This document shows, piece by piece, positions 38,017-46,280 of a stretch of DNA of 64,000 nt (position 1 is its first letter; the number at the start of each line of letters is the position of its first letter). The notes below the pieces were generated by a model. It saw only the letters and a program-made list of their open reading frames with translations. It was not told the origin of the DNA and made no database searches. The stretch lies in NCBI GenBank assembly GCA_046352935.1, contig JAXMGR010000007.1, forward strand, positions 62,001 through 126,000, read 5' to 3'. Source of the DNA: CAYWMY01 sp046352935 (GTDB lineage Bacteria; Pseudomonadota; Gammaproteobacteria; Steroidobacterales; Steroidobacteraceae). The position numbers and the translations under genes were made by a program.

Positions 38017-38463
38017 ATGTCAGAGCCCATCTGGACGAACGATCGATTCGACGAGATGTCGTGGCACGACAACCACGTGCACGCGCTGCGCGTCGTCGAA
38101 GAGGCCTACGGTGCCGGACGACTGCTCCTCGACCTCGATTACATCATCGAGTGGCTGGGGCACTCGGACGGGATGCGCTTCCGGATCGTCCCGGCTACTC
38201 TGACGTTCTTCGATGTCACGTGCCTCAAGGTCTGCATCGACTACGCCACACCGACCGCAGCGCTCGGCCCTTTTTCGATTCACGCGATCGAGCGGCGTTC
38301 GGAGCAGCGCGAGCGGCACACGGCGCTCCTGTGGCGCATTCTGCTCAACTGGCCGGCCGGAGAGATCGCGTTCGAGGCGAGCGGCTTCGAGCAGCGCGGT
38401 CGAGGCACGCCAGTCGTGTGTGAGCGTCAGTACTTGAGCGCGGATGTCAGGGGGGGCTCATGA
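38017..38463 (+). CDS. Hypothetical protein
   Basis: A 148-residue acidic-aromatic protein with WHDNHVHALRVVEE and LLLDLDYIIEWLGH near the start. I do not recognise the family with certainty; the segment resembles small proteins of unknown function that often occur as accessory genes in genomic islands. Start ATG 38017 is the first in a region where coding character begins. Its stop overlaps the ATG of the next gene by four bases, so the two are coupled. Confidence 0.6.
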   Translation: MSEPIWTNDRFDEMSWHDNHVHALRVVEEAYGAGRLLLDLDYIIEWLGHSDGMRFRIVPATLTFFDVTCLKVCIDYATPTAALGPFSIHAIERRSEQRERHTALLWRILLNWPAGEIAFEASGFEQRGRGTPVVCERQYLSADVRGGS

Positions 38464-38816
38464 ACAGATCCGGTGTTGTCGTCTGGTGCATGCTGCTGGC
38501 CGGCCTCGCGATCGATTCGGTTGCCGCCGACTGGGAGCCACTGCAGGGCAGCTACGCCATCACGGCGAGGAACTACCTCGATCCGTCGGACGCGGAGCCC
38601 CGGGACAGCCACATGAGATTCCAGCTCTCCGGTGATGCGGCACGGGATCTCTACTTCGCCATGAAGGTCGCGGAGAAGCGTGACGCGTGCACCGGTGCAA
38701 CCGCCAGGACCGTCGGAGGAATGCAGTGCCTTTTCTACCAGGACGACCAGAGGTATGCCTGCAGTTTCTCGATCGACGTTGCCAGGCAGAAGATCGAGTA
38801 CGGTGTCGCATGCTGA
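38460..38816 (+). CDS. Secreted hypothetical protein
   Basis: A 118-residue protein with a clear signal peptide (MNRSGVVVWCMLLAGLAIDSVAA, cleaved near residue 23). Four mature-region cysteines (in RDACTGA, GGMQCLF, YACSF and YGVAC) could form two disulfides, consistent with a periplasmic location. No family recognised. It is translationally coupled to the preceding hypothetical gene. Confidence 0.65.
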   Translation: MNRSGVVVWCMLLAGLAIDSVAADWEPLQGSYAITARNYLDPSDAEPRDSHMRFQLSGDAARDLYFAMKVAEKRDACTGATARTVGGMQCLFYQDDQRYACSFSIDVARQKIEYGVAC

Positions 38817-38916
38817 CAGCCAGTCGCGCATTCTGCGGGATGCGCCGGATACGCGGTCGTTCCGGGCGGCCTCGATGCCCGGTACCGGTGCACTGCGGCA
38901 CTGGCGGTGACGAGCG

Positions 38917-39258
38917 ATGACATCGCACATCCCGGAGTACACGGACGCGGACTGCGAGCGAGTCCTCGCACGGGAGTTTCCCGGCGACGCTGCGGAAGAA
39001 GCGCGTGCCGTGCTGCGGGGCTACGGCCGGGAGTCCGGCCACTGCTCGCCATTGCGAGTGCGGATGGCGTGCCTGAAGCTCGCGGCGGGAGATCTGGCGC
39101 GACTGCAGGAATATGTGAGAGCCGCTTGCGGTGATCCGCGAGACGTCCTGGCGTGGGGAGAGTATGGTCATTCTTGGAATGCCAAGGGCGCGGCCGACAA
39201 GAAGGCGGCGAGGCAACGGGACTGGCACGAACTGCGGGAGTGGCTCGCGCGAGAGTAG
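38917..39258 (+). CDS. Hypothetical protein
   Basis: A 113-residue mostly helical protein with a DCERVLAREFPGDAAEEARAVLRGYG start and an RVRMACLKLAAGDLARLQEYVRAA middle. No family is recognised by eye, although the length and helical pattern recall immunity-type or HEAT-like small proteins. It ends 43 bp before the orphan HigA gene, too little space for a toxin gene. Confidence 0.55.
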   Translation: MTSHIPEYTDADCERVLAREFPGDAAEEARAVLRGYGRESGHCSPLRVRMACLKLAAGDLARLQEYVRAACGDPRDVLAWGEYGHSWNAKGAADKKAARQRDWHELREWLARE

Positions 39259-39301
39259 TCCGGGACCGTTCGAGAAGACCGGGGGCTCGTAGTGCGCGGG
39301 C

Positions 39302-39571
39302 ATGCATGCTCCTGCTCGTCGCGGCGAGGTCCTGCGCGAGTACCTGCCGGCGCGGGCCACGGTCCGCGAGCGGGCTCGCCAGCTCGGGGTGAGGCGACAG
39401 GCGCTGACGGCCTTGCTGAATCGCCGTGCCGCAATCTCTGTCGACATGGCGCTGCGGCCGGGATCGGCGCTGGGCACCAGTGCCGAGATGTGGCTGCAGA
39501 TGCTGGCCAGCCACGACCTGTGGAAGGCCCGGCGCAGCCGGCGGCCCAGGGTCCGCCGGATCGTCGCCTGA
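39302..39571 (+). CDS. higA: HigA-family antitoxin (Xre-type), no HigB seen
   Basis: An 89-residue HigA-like protein. PARRGEVLREYLP at the start, VRERARQLGVRRQALTALLNRRAAISVDMALR as helix-turn-helix, and GTSAEMWLQMLASHDLWKAR at the end match the addiction-module family almost throughout. HigA is normally preceded by a HigB toxin gene of about 280 bp; only 43 bp separates this gene from a different upstream gene, so it is an orphan, perhaps kept as a regulator or as a remnant. Confidence 0.85.
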   Translation: MHAPARRGEVLREYLPARATVRERARQLGVRRQALTALLNRRAAISVDMALRPGSALGTSAEMWLQMLASHDLWKARRSRRPRVRRIVA

Positions 39572-39666
39572 CGTGGACAGCCGCCGTGAACCCTCTTATT
39601 GTTGGCCGCCCGCAAGTAAAGTAACGGGCCCGTACAGCCCGTCCTCATTGGTCAACGCAGACTCCC

Positions 39667-40890
39667 ATGAGCGTGCTTCCGCCCCGGCGTCCTGACGACA
39701 TCGTCCTTGTGGCGGGACTGCGCACGCCGTTCTCGAAGTTCGGCGGCGCGCTGCGTCATGTCCCCAGCGTGGAACTGGGCGCGGAGGCGCTCAGGCGCCT
39801 GATCGCGCGCAGCGGGCTCGCGGCCGGCGACATCGACGAAGTCTTCTACGGCGTGACGCTGCCCTCGGAGGTCGCGCTCGACGGCCCGACCTCGGGCCGG
39901 CAGGCGCTGCTGCGGGCGGGGCTGCCCGAGGGCACACGCTCGCTGACGCTGGACCGGGGCTGCTGCTCGTCCATGACGGCCGTGCACCTCGCCGTGCACA
40001 GCCTGCGGCGCGGCGACTCGTCCTTCGTGATCGCGGCGGGTGCCGAGAACATGGGCCGCGCGACGTTCCTGGCGCCCGCGGGCCTGCGCTTCGGTCATCG
40101 CCACGGCTCGATCACGCTGCGTGACCCGCTCGACCGGCTGGGTGCCGACATCGGCGGCCGGCCCGTGACGGTCGATGTCGGCGAGGTCGCGCTCGCCTGG
40201 GACGTCTCGCGCGAGATGCAGGACGACTGGGCCGAAGCCTCGCACCGGCGCTACTTCGAGGCGAAGGCGGCCGGCTTCTATGCCGATCACGTCGTGCCGG
40301 TGGACCTGCCTGCCTGGAAGGCCGGGCTCGATCAGGACGAGATGCCGCGCGCCGACTGCTCGCGCGCGAAACTCGCGACACTTCCCACGGTCTACGACAG
40401 CGCGACCATCACGGCCGGCAATTCCCCGGGCCTCGATACCGGTTCCGCGGCGCTGCTCGTCACCACGCGCGCGCGTGCGGCCGAACGCGGCCTCACGCCG
40501 CTCGCGACGATCATGGGCGTCGGGAGCGCGGCAGGTCCCGCGCGCGACATCGCCGTGATCCCGGGGCCGTCGATCGTGAACGCGCTGCGTGCGCCGGGCT
40601 GGAGCCTCGCCGACCTCGACGCCATCGAGGTGAACGAGGCCTTTGCGGCCGTGCCGCTCGTGACCGCGCGCTGGCTCGCGGGGCGTGATGCGGGCATCGA
40701 GCGCGGGCTGCTCGCGAAGATGAACCCGCGCGGTGGCGCGGTGGCGATCGGTCATCCGACCGGGGCGAGCGGCGCGCGGCTCGTGCTGCAGCTCGCGCTG
40801 CACCTGCGTGCGCGCGGCGGTGGCCGTGGCGTGGCCGCGATCTGCGGTGCGCTGGGCCAGGGGGACGCGGTGGCCGTGATCGTGGATTAG
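39667..40890 (+). CDS. Thiolase (acetyl-CoA acetyltransferase family)
   Basis: A 407-residue thiolase. The nucleophile is Cys99 in DRGCCSSM. The histidine motifs NEAFAAV and GGAVAIGHPTGASG and the C-terminal catalytic cysteine in ICGALGQGDA are present. It is the first gene of the catabolic cluster. The direction cannot be read from sequence, but next to a carboxylase and a CoA ligase the likely job is thiolytic cleavage of a beta-ketoacyl-CoA to acetyl-CoA and a shorter acyl-CoA. Confidence 0.92.
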   Translation: MSVLPPRRPDDIVLVAGLRTPFSKFGGALRHVPSVELGAEALRRLIARSGLAAGDIDEVFYGVTLPSEVALDGPTSGRQALLRAGLPEGTRSLTLDRGCCSSMTAVHLAVHSLRRGDSSFVIAAGAENMGRATFLAPAGLRFGHRHGSITLRDPLDRLGADIGGRPVTVDVGEVALAWDVSREMQDDWAEASHRRYFEAKAAGFYADHVVPVDLPAWKAGLDQDEMPRADCSRAKLATLPTVYDSATITAGNSPGLDTGSAALLVTTRARAAERGLTPLATIMGVGSAAGPARDIAVIPGPSIVNALRAPGWSLADLDAIEVNEAFAAVPLVTARWLAGRDAGIERGLLAKMNPRGGAVAIGHPTGASGARLVLQLALHLRARGGGRGVAAICGALGQGDAVAVIVD

Positions 40891-40977
40891 AGAAGTGTCC
40901 CGGCGCGTGCCGGGCGCGGGTCGAGGGGGGAACATGCAAGCTGAGCCGAACAGGGCTCACCGGCGGACACGGCTGCA

Positions 40978-41799
40978 ATGAGTGCCGCGATGCCGCGCTT
41001 CATGCCGATCCTGACGTCCTTTGCGGGGCGCGTGGCCGGCTGCGGCCCCGAGGATCTGCTGTCCTCCGGCGCCGTGCTCGCGCGCGCGCTGCGCGATGCG
41101 CAGAAGGTCGCCGGCCACGACGGTGTGTTGTGCCTGTTCGAGCCGGGGTTGCTCGCGGGCTGCTGCATCGAGGAGGGCGGCGCGCCGCGGCTCGTCGAAC
41201 CGGACACGGTCGTCGCTGCACCCGCCTTCCAGGTGCTCGCCGACGCGGTCGGCGCGCTCGGTGCCCAGGTCCCCGCGAACGTCTCGACGATCTTCACGCT
41301 GGCCGGTCCGGCGCTGTTGCGCCGCGAACTCCAGGCGCGCTGCCCCGATGCTCCCGAACTCGACGACTGGGACTACGTCTCGGACGTGCTCACTGCGGCG
41401 CTCGGCGCGGCGTTCGACTCGCCGGCCCGCGGGCTCGCGCTCGTCGATTCCTTCGATGGCGTGCCCGATGCGGATCTGACGGCGATGTATCGCAGCGCGC
41501 GCAAGCTCGCGGATTTCTACGAGCGGCCGTTCGTGCTGTTCCTGCTGCCGGGCTCCGCGGCCGCGGAGCTGCCCGGCGGCCCGCAATGCATCTTCGCGCT
41601 GCCGCAGGGCGGCGATCCCTGCGCTCTCCTGCGTGCGGTCTCGTTCGATGGGGGCGGGGTCAGGGAGGCTCCCGCGACGACGGCGGGCGATATCCCGGCG
41701 GACACGCCGGTCGCTGCCGTTCGTGATCTGTGCAGGGAGGCGATGCAGCGGCCGGCGCCCGCGGGTGCTCCGGCGTTATCAGCTCCGGGGAGCACATGA
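40978..41799 (+). CDS. Possible small subunit of the carboxylase complex (unclear family)
   Basis: A 273-residue soluble protein. GPEDLLSSGAVLARALRDAQKVAGHDGVLCLFEP is weakly like uroporphyrinogen decarboxylase/MtaA barrels, but the protein is shorter and I see no catalytic motif. Its stop overlaps the ATG of the HyuA-like gene (ATGA), so it is made with that subunit. Acetophenone carboxylase has a loosely bound fifth subunit of about 34 kDa; the position and size suggest this may be the counterpart. This is inference from context. Confidence 0.55.
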   Translation: MSAAMPRFMPILTSFAGRVAGCGPEDLLSSGAVLARALRDAQKVAGHDGVLCLFEPGLLAGCCIEEGGAPRLVEPDTVVAAPAFQVLADAVGALGAQVPANVSTIFTLAGPALLRRELQARCPDAPELDDWDYVSDVLTAALGAAFDSPARGLALVDSFDGVPDADLTAMYRSARKLADFYERPFVLFLLPGSAAAELPGGPQCIFALPQGGDPCALLRAVSFDGGGVREAPATTAGDIPADTPVAAVRDLCREAMQRPAPAGAPALSAPGST

Positions 41800-43742
41800 A
41801 TTCGATCGACGTCGATACCGGCGGCACCTTCACCGACGGCGTGTTTCGTTTCGGGGGGCAGGTCGTGACCACCAAGGTGGACACGACGCCGCACGACCCC
41901 GTGCGCTGTTTCGTCAACTGCATCGAGTCGGGTGCTGCGCTGCTCGGCCGCGGGGTGCCGGAGCTGCTGGCGGCGACGGACATCATCCGCTACTCCACGA
42001 CGGCGGCCACGAACGCGATGATCCAGCGCCGCGGCGCGAAGATCGGGCTCATCGTCACCGCCGGAGCGGAGCGCCATCTGTACTGCGCCGCGGGGCGCTC
42101 GCCGATCTGGGCGATCGTCGAGCCGCGTCTCGTGCGCGGCGTCCAGGAGACCGTCGACGCCGAGGGCCGCGTGCAGCGCGCTCTCGATGGTGACGGACTG
42201 CGCACCGCGGCGGAGGAACTGCTCGATGCCGGCGCGCGGCTGCTGGTCGTCGCATTCGCCAACGCGGCGCTCAATCCGGCCAACGAGCGGCACGCCCGTG
42301 AGCTGTTCCGCGACTGGTTCCCGGGACATTACCTCGGCACGCCTTTCGTGCTGCTGTCCCATGAGGTCGGCACCCGCGGCAGCGATGCCGAGTGCCTGCA
42401 CGGCGCCGTGCTGTCGGGCTACCTGCACCGGCAGCTCGTCTCCTACCTCTACAAGTGCGACGACGCGGTGCGCAGCCGCGGCTTCCGGCACCCGCTGCTC
42501 GTCGTGCACTCGAGCGGCGGCGTGGCGCGCGTCGCCAAGACGAAGGCGCTCAACACCTACAACTCCGGTCCGACGGCGGGCGTCTACGGCGCCGCGCGCA
42601 TCGCACGCCGCTACGGATTGCCGTACGTGCTCACCGCGGACATCGGCGGCACGAGCACCGACGTCGCCTTCATCGTCGACGGTCGCGTGGCACTGTCATT
42701 CAAGGTCGAGATCGAAGGCATCCCGGTCAACATGCCGATGATCGACGTGCTGGGCCTCGGGGGCGGCGGCGGCTCGTTCGCGCATGTCGAGAACGGGGAG
42801 CTGCGCGTCGGCCCCGACAGTGCCGGGGCGGTGCCGGGTCCCGCCTGCTACGACCTCGGCAACACGCGGCCGACCGTGACCGACGCGGACCTCGTGCTCG
42901 GCTTCATCGACCCGGAGAACTTCCTCGGTGGCCGGCGCAGGCTCGACGCGGAAGCGGCGCGGCGCGCGATCGCCGAGGGCGTGGCCGGGCCGCTGGGGCT
43001 CGATGTGGCGAGCGCGGCGCAGCGTGTGCGCGAGGTGCTGGCGCAGGGCCTCGCGCTGTCGATCCGCGCGGAGGCCGGGCGGCGCGGCTTTCCGCTGGAG
43101 CGGGCGGCGCTGTTCGCCTACGGCGGTGCCGGCCCGCTGCACGCCGTGGACATCGCCGCAGCCACCGGCATCACCACCTTTCATGTGTTCCCGGAGAGCC
43201 CGGTGTTCAGCGCGGCCGGCTGCGCGACCATGAATGTCGCGCATCAGTACGAGCGGCGTGTCCGCGCGGGAGACGGCGGCGATTTCGAAGGCGCACTGGC
43301 TGCGACCTTCACGTCGCTCGCGCAGCGTGCGCGACGGGACATCCGTGGCGAGGGCTTCGATTTTTCGCACGCGACCATCAGTGCGCGCCTCGAAGCCCCC
43401 GACGGGCGCATCGTCGAGCTCGGGTCCGGCGGTGCCCTGCCGCCGGGCGCTTCCTGCCCGCGGAACGCGCTGCTGCAGCTGACGGTGATGCTGGAGGCGC
43501 CGGAAGACGGCGTCGCCGGTCGCATCGAGCCGGCGGCGGTGACGTCGGCGGCGGCGGAACGGGAGGTGTCCTGGCCCGAGGGTCGCGGCACCACGCCCGT
43601 GCATGCGTTCGCGGCGCTCGCCGAGGGGCGGACCATCGCGGGGCCCGCGCTGATCGAGAGCGGCGAGACGTCCTGCGTCGTGCCGCGGGGCTGGAGTGCG
43701 ACGAAAGACCGTTTCGGCGCCGTCTGCGTGCAGAGGAGCTGA
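41796..43742 (+). CDS. HyuA-type subunit of an acetone/acetophenone carboxylase-like complex (first copy)
   Basis: A 648-residue hydantoinase/oxoprolinase A-family protein with an ASKHA nucleotide-binding fold. The phosphate-binding loop DVDTGGTFTDGVF is at residues 4-16; TADIGGTSTDVAF and LFAYGGAGPLHAVDIA follow. Such subunits phosphorylate ketone enols or bicarbonate with ATP in acetone and acetophenone carboxylases. It overlaps its upstream neighbour by four bases. A second, longer HyuA-type protein is encoded two genes on, the two-paralogue arrangement known from acetophenone carboxylase rather than the single copy of acetone carboxylase. Confidence 0.85.
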   Translation: MNSIDVDTGGTFTDGVFRFGGQVVTTKVDTTPHDPVRCFVNCIESGAALLGRGVPELLAATDIIRYSTTAATNAMIQRRGAKIGLIVTAGAERHLYCAAGRSPIWAIVEPRLVRGVQETVDAEGRVQRALDGDGLRTAAEELLDAGARLLVVAFANAALNPANERHARELFRDWFPGHYLGTPFVLLSHEVGTRGSDAECLHGAVLSGYLHRQLVSYLYKCDDAVRSRGFRHPLLVVHSSGGVARVAKTKALNTYNSGPTAGVYGAARIARRYGLPYVLTADIGGTSTDVAFIVDGRVALSFKVEIEGIPVNMPMIDVLGLGGGGGSFAHVENGELRVGPDSAGAVPGPACYDLGNTRPTVTDADLVLGFIDPENFLGGRRRLDAEAARRAIAEGVAGPLGLDVASAAQRVREVLAQGLALSIRAEAGRRGFPLERAALFAYGGAGPLHAVDIAAATGITTFHVFPESPVFSAAGCATMNVAHQYERRVRAGDGGDFEGALAATFTSLAQRARRDIRGEGFDFSHATISARLEAPDGRIVELGSGGALPPGASCPRNALLQLTVMLEAPEDGVAGRIEPAAVTSAAAEREVSWPEGRGTTPVHAFAALAEGRTIAGPALIESGETSCVVPRGWSATKDRFGAVCVQRS

Positions 43743-43746
43743 GGCC

Positions 43747-44082
43747 ATGGCCCTGCGACCCATCACCGAATACCTGGCGATAGACCTCGACAAGGAACTG
43801 TGGGTGTGCCGCCGCTGCAGCCGCGAGCTCGGCAGTGCACGGCGCAACTACAAGGAGGGCCTGCTCCTCCGGGCGCGGGATCCGCGCGAGATCCACTCCT
43901 CGGGACTCGCGGAGCCGCGCTTCGCACCGGATCCCGAGTGGTGCCGCGTGGTCGAGATGTTCTGCCCGGGCTGCGCGACGCTCGTAGAGGTGGAGTACCT
44001 TCCTCCGGGGCACCCGCTCACGCACGACATCGAGATCGACATCGACGCCCTCGAGGCGGCCGGGACGCGGGGAGAGCCGTGA
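43747..44082 (+). CDS. Acetone carboxylase gamma-like zinc-binding small subunit
   Basis: A 111-residue protein with two CxxC pairs, CRRC near residue 19 and CPGC near residue 77, forming a zinc ribbon. LWVCRRCSRELGSARRNYKEGLL matches the acetone carboxylase gamma/acetophenone carboxylase beta family. It lies between the two HyuA-type genes: four bases after the first, and its stop overlaps the start of the second by one base (TGATG). The mass (about 12 kDa) fits the small subunit of that complex. This gene is the most specific marker that the cluster encodes a ketone carboxylase and not a hydantoinase. Confidence 0.85.
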   Translation: MALRPITEYLAIDLDKELWVCRRCSRELGSARRNYKEGLLLRARDPREIHSSGLAEPRFAPDPEWCRVVEMFCPGCATLVEVEYLPPGHPLTHDIEIDIDALEAAGTRGEP

Positions 44083-46280
44083 TGCCGACGAACCCGCAGA
44101 GCGCGGCGACGATCAACATCGACGTCGGCGGCACTTTCACCGACTGCTACGTGACGAGCGGCGGGCGCGCCGCCTGGGGCAAGTCCGCGACGACGCACGA
44201 CGACCTGTCGCGCGGATTCCTGAACGCACTCGCCGAGGCCTGCAAGGTCCTCGGCGTCAGCACGGAGGAGCTGCTGCGCGGTACCGACCTGCTGCGCTAC
44301 TCGACCACCGTCGCGCTGAACGCGCTCCTGCAGCGTGCGGGTCCGCGGCTCGGGCTCGTCACCACGCGCGGCCACGAGGACATGCTGTTCATCGGCAACG
44401 GCCGCGCCTGGGGTGACGGCCTGCCCGTGTCCGAGCAGCGCCGCGTGGCGCAGGCGCAGAGCCCCGAGGCGCTGATCCCGCGCGACATGGTCGTCGGCCT
44501 GCGCGAACGCATCGACTGCTTCGGCGAGGTGGTGCGGCCCGTCGACGAGGACGACGTGCTGGAGGCGATCCAGTACCTCGTGGACCGCGGCGTGCAGGGC
44601 ATCATCGTCGCGCTGATGTGGAGCTCCGCCAATCCGGCACACGAGCGTCGGGTACGCGAGATCCTCCGCGAGGAATACCCGGAGGTGTACCTCGGCAACA
44701 TCCCGGTGCTGCTGTCGTCCGAGATCGTGACCAAGTGGCGCGAGTACACGCGCGGCACCACCTCGATCCTGAGCGGCTTCCTGCACGCCGAGATGACGAG
44801 CCAGCTGCTCGGCGTCGGCGACCGGCTGCGCGACCTCGGCTACCGCAAGCCGCTGCAGATGGTGCAGAACACGGGCGGCGTGGCCAAACTCACGCGCACG
44901 CGCGTCATCGACACCTATCAGTCCGGGCCGGTCGCCGGGATCATGGGCGGCGCGTTCCGCGCGCGGAGCCTCGGCATCGGCAACGCGATCTGCACCGACA
45001 TGGGCGGCACGAGCTTCGACCTCGGCCTCATCGTCTCCGGGCGGCCACGCTACTACAGCCTGAGGCCCGTGATCGACCGCTGGGCCGTGGACCTGCCGCT
45101 GCTCGAAGTGAAGTCCATCGGCGCGGGCGGCAGCTCGGTGGCCTGGCTGAACGCGGCCTTCGGCAACCGGCTCGAGGTCGGCCCGCGGAGCGCGGGTTCG
45201 ATGCCGGGGCCGGCGTGCTACGGGATGGGTGGCACGAAGCCCACCGTCACCGACGCGGACGTCGTGCTGGGCTACGTGAACCCGGAGAACTTCCTCGGTG
45301 GCCGCATGCAGCTCGAGGCGAAGCGCGCGCAGGATGCGATCCGCCGCCACATCGCGAAGCCGGGCGGCATGAGCGTCGAGCAGGCCGCTTACTCGATCAA
45401 GCGCATCGTCGACCAGAAGATGGGCGTCGAGATCTTCAAGGAGCTCGTGCTCAAGGGCTTCGACCCGCGCGAATTCGCGCTGTTCGCCTACGGCGGCGCG
45501 GGCCCGACGCACTGCTGCGGCTATGCCGAGGCGCTCGGCATCCGCCGCATCCTGCTGTTCCCGGAGTCCTCGGTGTTCTGCGCCTACGGCTCCTCGACGC
45601 TGGAGGTCACGCACGTCTACGAGCGCGCGCGGCCGCTCTCGCTCTACGACCCCGCGAGCGGCGCGTTCCTCTCCGACATGCAGGCCTTCAACGACACGGT
45701 CGAGGGGCTGGAGGCGGAGCTGCGTCGCGACATGGCGGCCGAGGGGCTCGACCTGACGAACATGCGGCTCGCGCTGGAGCTGGAGCTGCGCTACGGCGCC
45801 TCGCCCGTGACGCAGCGCATCCAGTGCCCGGAACTGCGCCTCCACGACGACACGGCGGTGCGCGAGCTCTACCGGGAGTTCCGCGAGCACATCCTGGCGC
45901 TGAGCCTCGGCATCGACCTGCCCGAGGCGCAGGTGCGCATCGAGACCTTTGTCCTGCACGGCAGCGTGCCGACGCACCAGCCGCTGCAGCCCGGGACGGA
46001 CGGGGCGCAGGCCGTGCGCCGCGATGCGCCACCGAAGGGCCACCGTGACGTCATCTGGGACGCCTCGCTCACGCGCCGGCCGACGCCGGTCCATGCTGTC
46101 GAGGACCTGCGGGTCGGCGATGTCATCACGGGTCCCGCGATCGCCGAGGCGCGCGATACGACGTATGTGGTCGCACCGGGCTGGCAGCTTCGGGTGCTGC
46201 CGGGCGGTGTGAGTGAGATGACGCGCACGGTCGGCGACGGCGCCGCCGTCGGCGCGCCGAGTGCAATCGGAGGGGCATGA
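44082..46280 (+). CDS. HyuA-type subunit of the carboxylase complex (second copy)
   Basis: A 732-residue HyuA-family protein. The N-terminal loop INIDVGGTFTDCYV and TDMGGTSFDLGLI form the ASKHA site, and LFAYGGAGPTHCCGYAEALG is conserved. It is longer than its paralogue (648) and only moderately similar to it, so the two probably have distinct roles in a heteromeric complex. ATG 44082 shares a base with the stop of the small-subunit gene. The stop overlaps the HyuB-type gene by four bases. Confidence 0.88.
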   Translation: MPTNPQSAATINIDVGGTFTDCYVTSGGRAAWGKSATTHDDLSRGFLNALAEACKVLGVSTEELLRGTDLLRYSTTVALNALLQRAGPRLGLVTTRGHEDMLFIGNGRAWGDGLPVSEQRRVAQAQSPEALIPRDMVVGLRERIDCFGEVVRPVDEDDVLEAIQYLVDRGVQGIIVALMWSSANPAHERRVREILREEYPEVYLGNIPVLLSSEIVTKWREYTRGTTSILSGFLHAEMTSQLLGVGDRLRDLGYRKPLQMVQNTGGVAKLTRTRVIDTYQSGPVAGIMGGAFRARSLGIGNAICTDMGGTSFDLGLIVSGRPRYYSLRPVIDRWAVDLPLLEVKSIGAGGSSVAWLNAAFGNRLEVGPRSAGSMPGPACYGMGGTKPTVTDADVVLGYVNPENFLGGRMQLEAKRAQDAIRRHIAKPGGMSVEQAAYSIKRIVDQKMGVEIFKELVLKGFDPREFALFAYGGAGPTHCCGYAEALGIRRILLFPESSVFCAYGSSTLEVTHVYERARPLSLYDPASGAFLSDMQAFNDTVEGLEAELRRDMAAEGLDLTNMRLALELELRYGASPVTQRIQCPELRLHDDTAVRELYREFREHILALSLGIDLPEAQVRIETFVLHGSVPTHQPLQPGTDGAQAVRRDAPPKGHRDVIWDASLTRRPTPVHAVEDLRVGDVITGPAIAEARDTTYVVAPGWQLRVLPGGVSEMTRTVGDGAAVGAPSAIGGA

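Noticed and set aside
39624..39642. A short GC-rich hairpin before the thiolase gene as a terminator
   Set aside because: Six-base stem, seven-base loop and no T-run; not enough for a terminator call, and it could be an operator.
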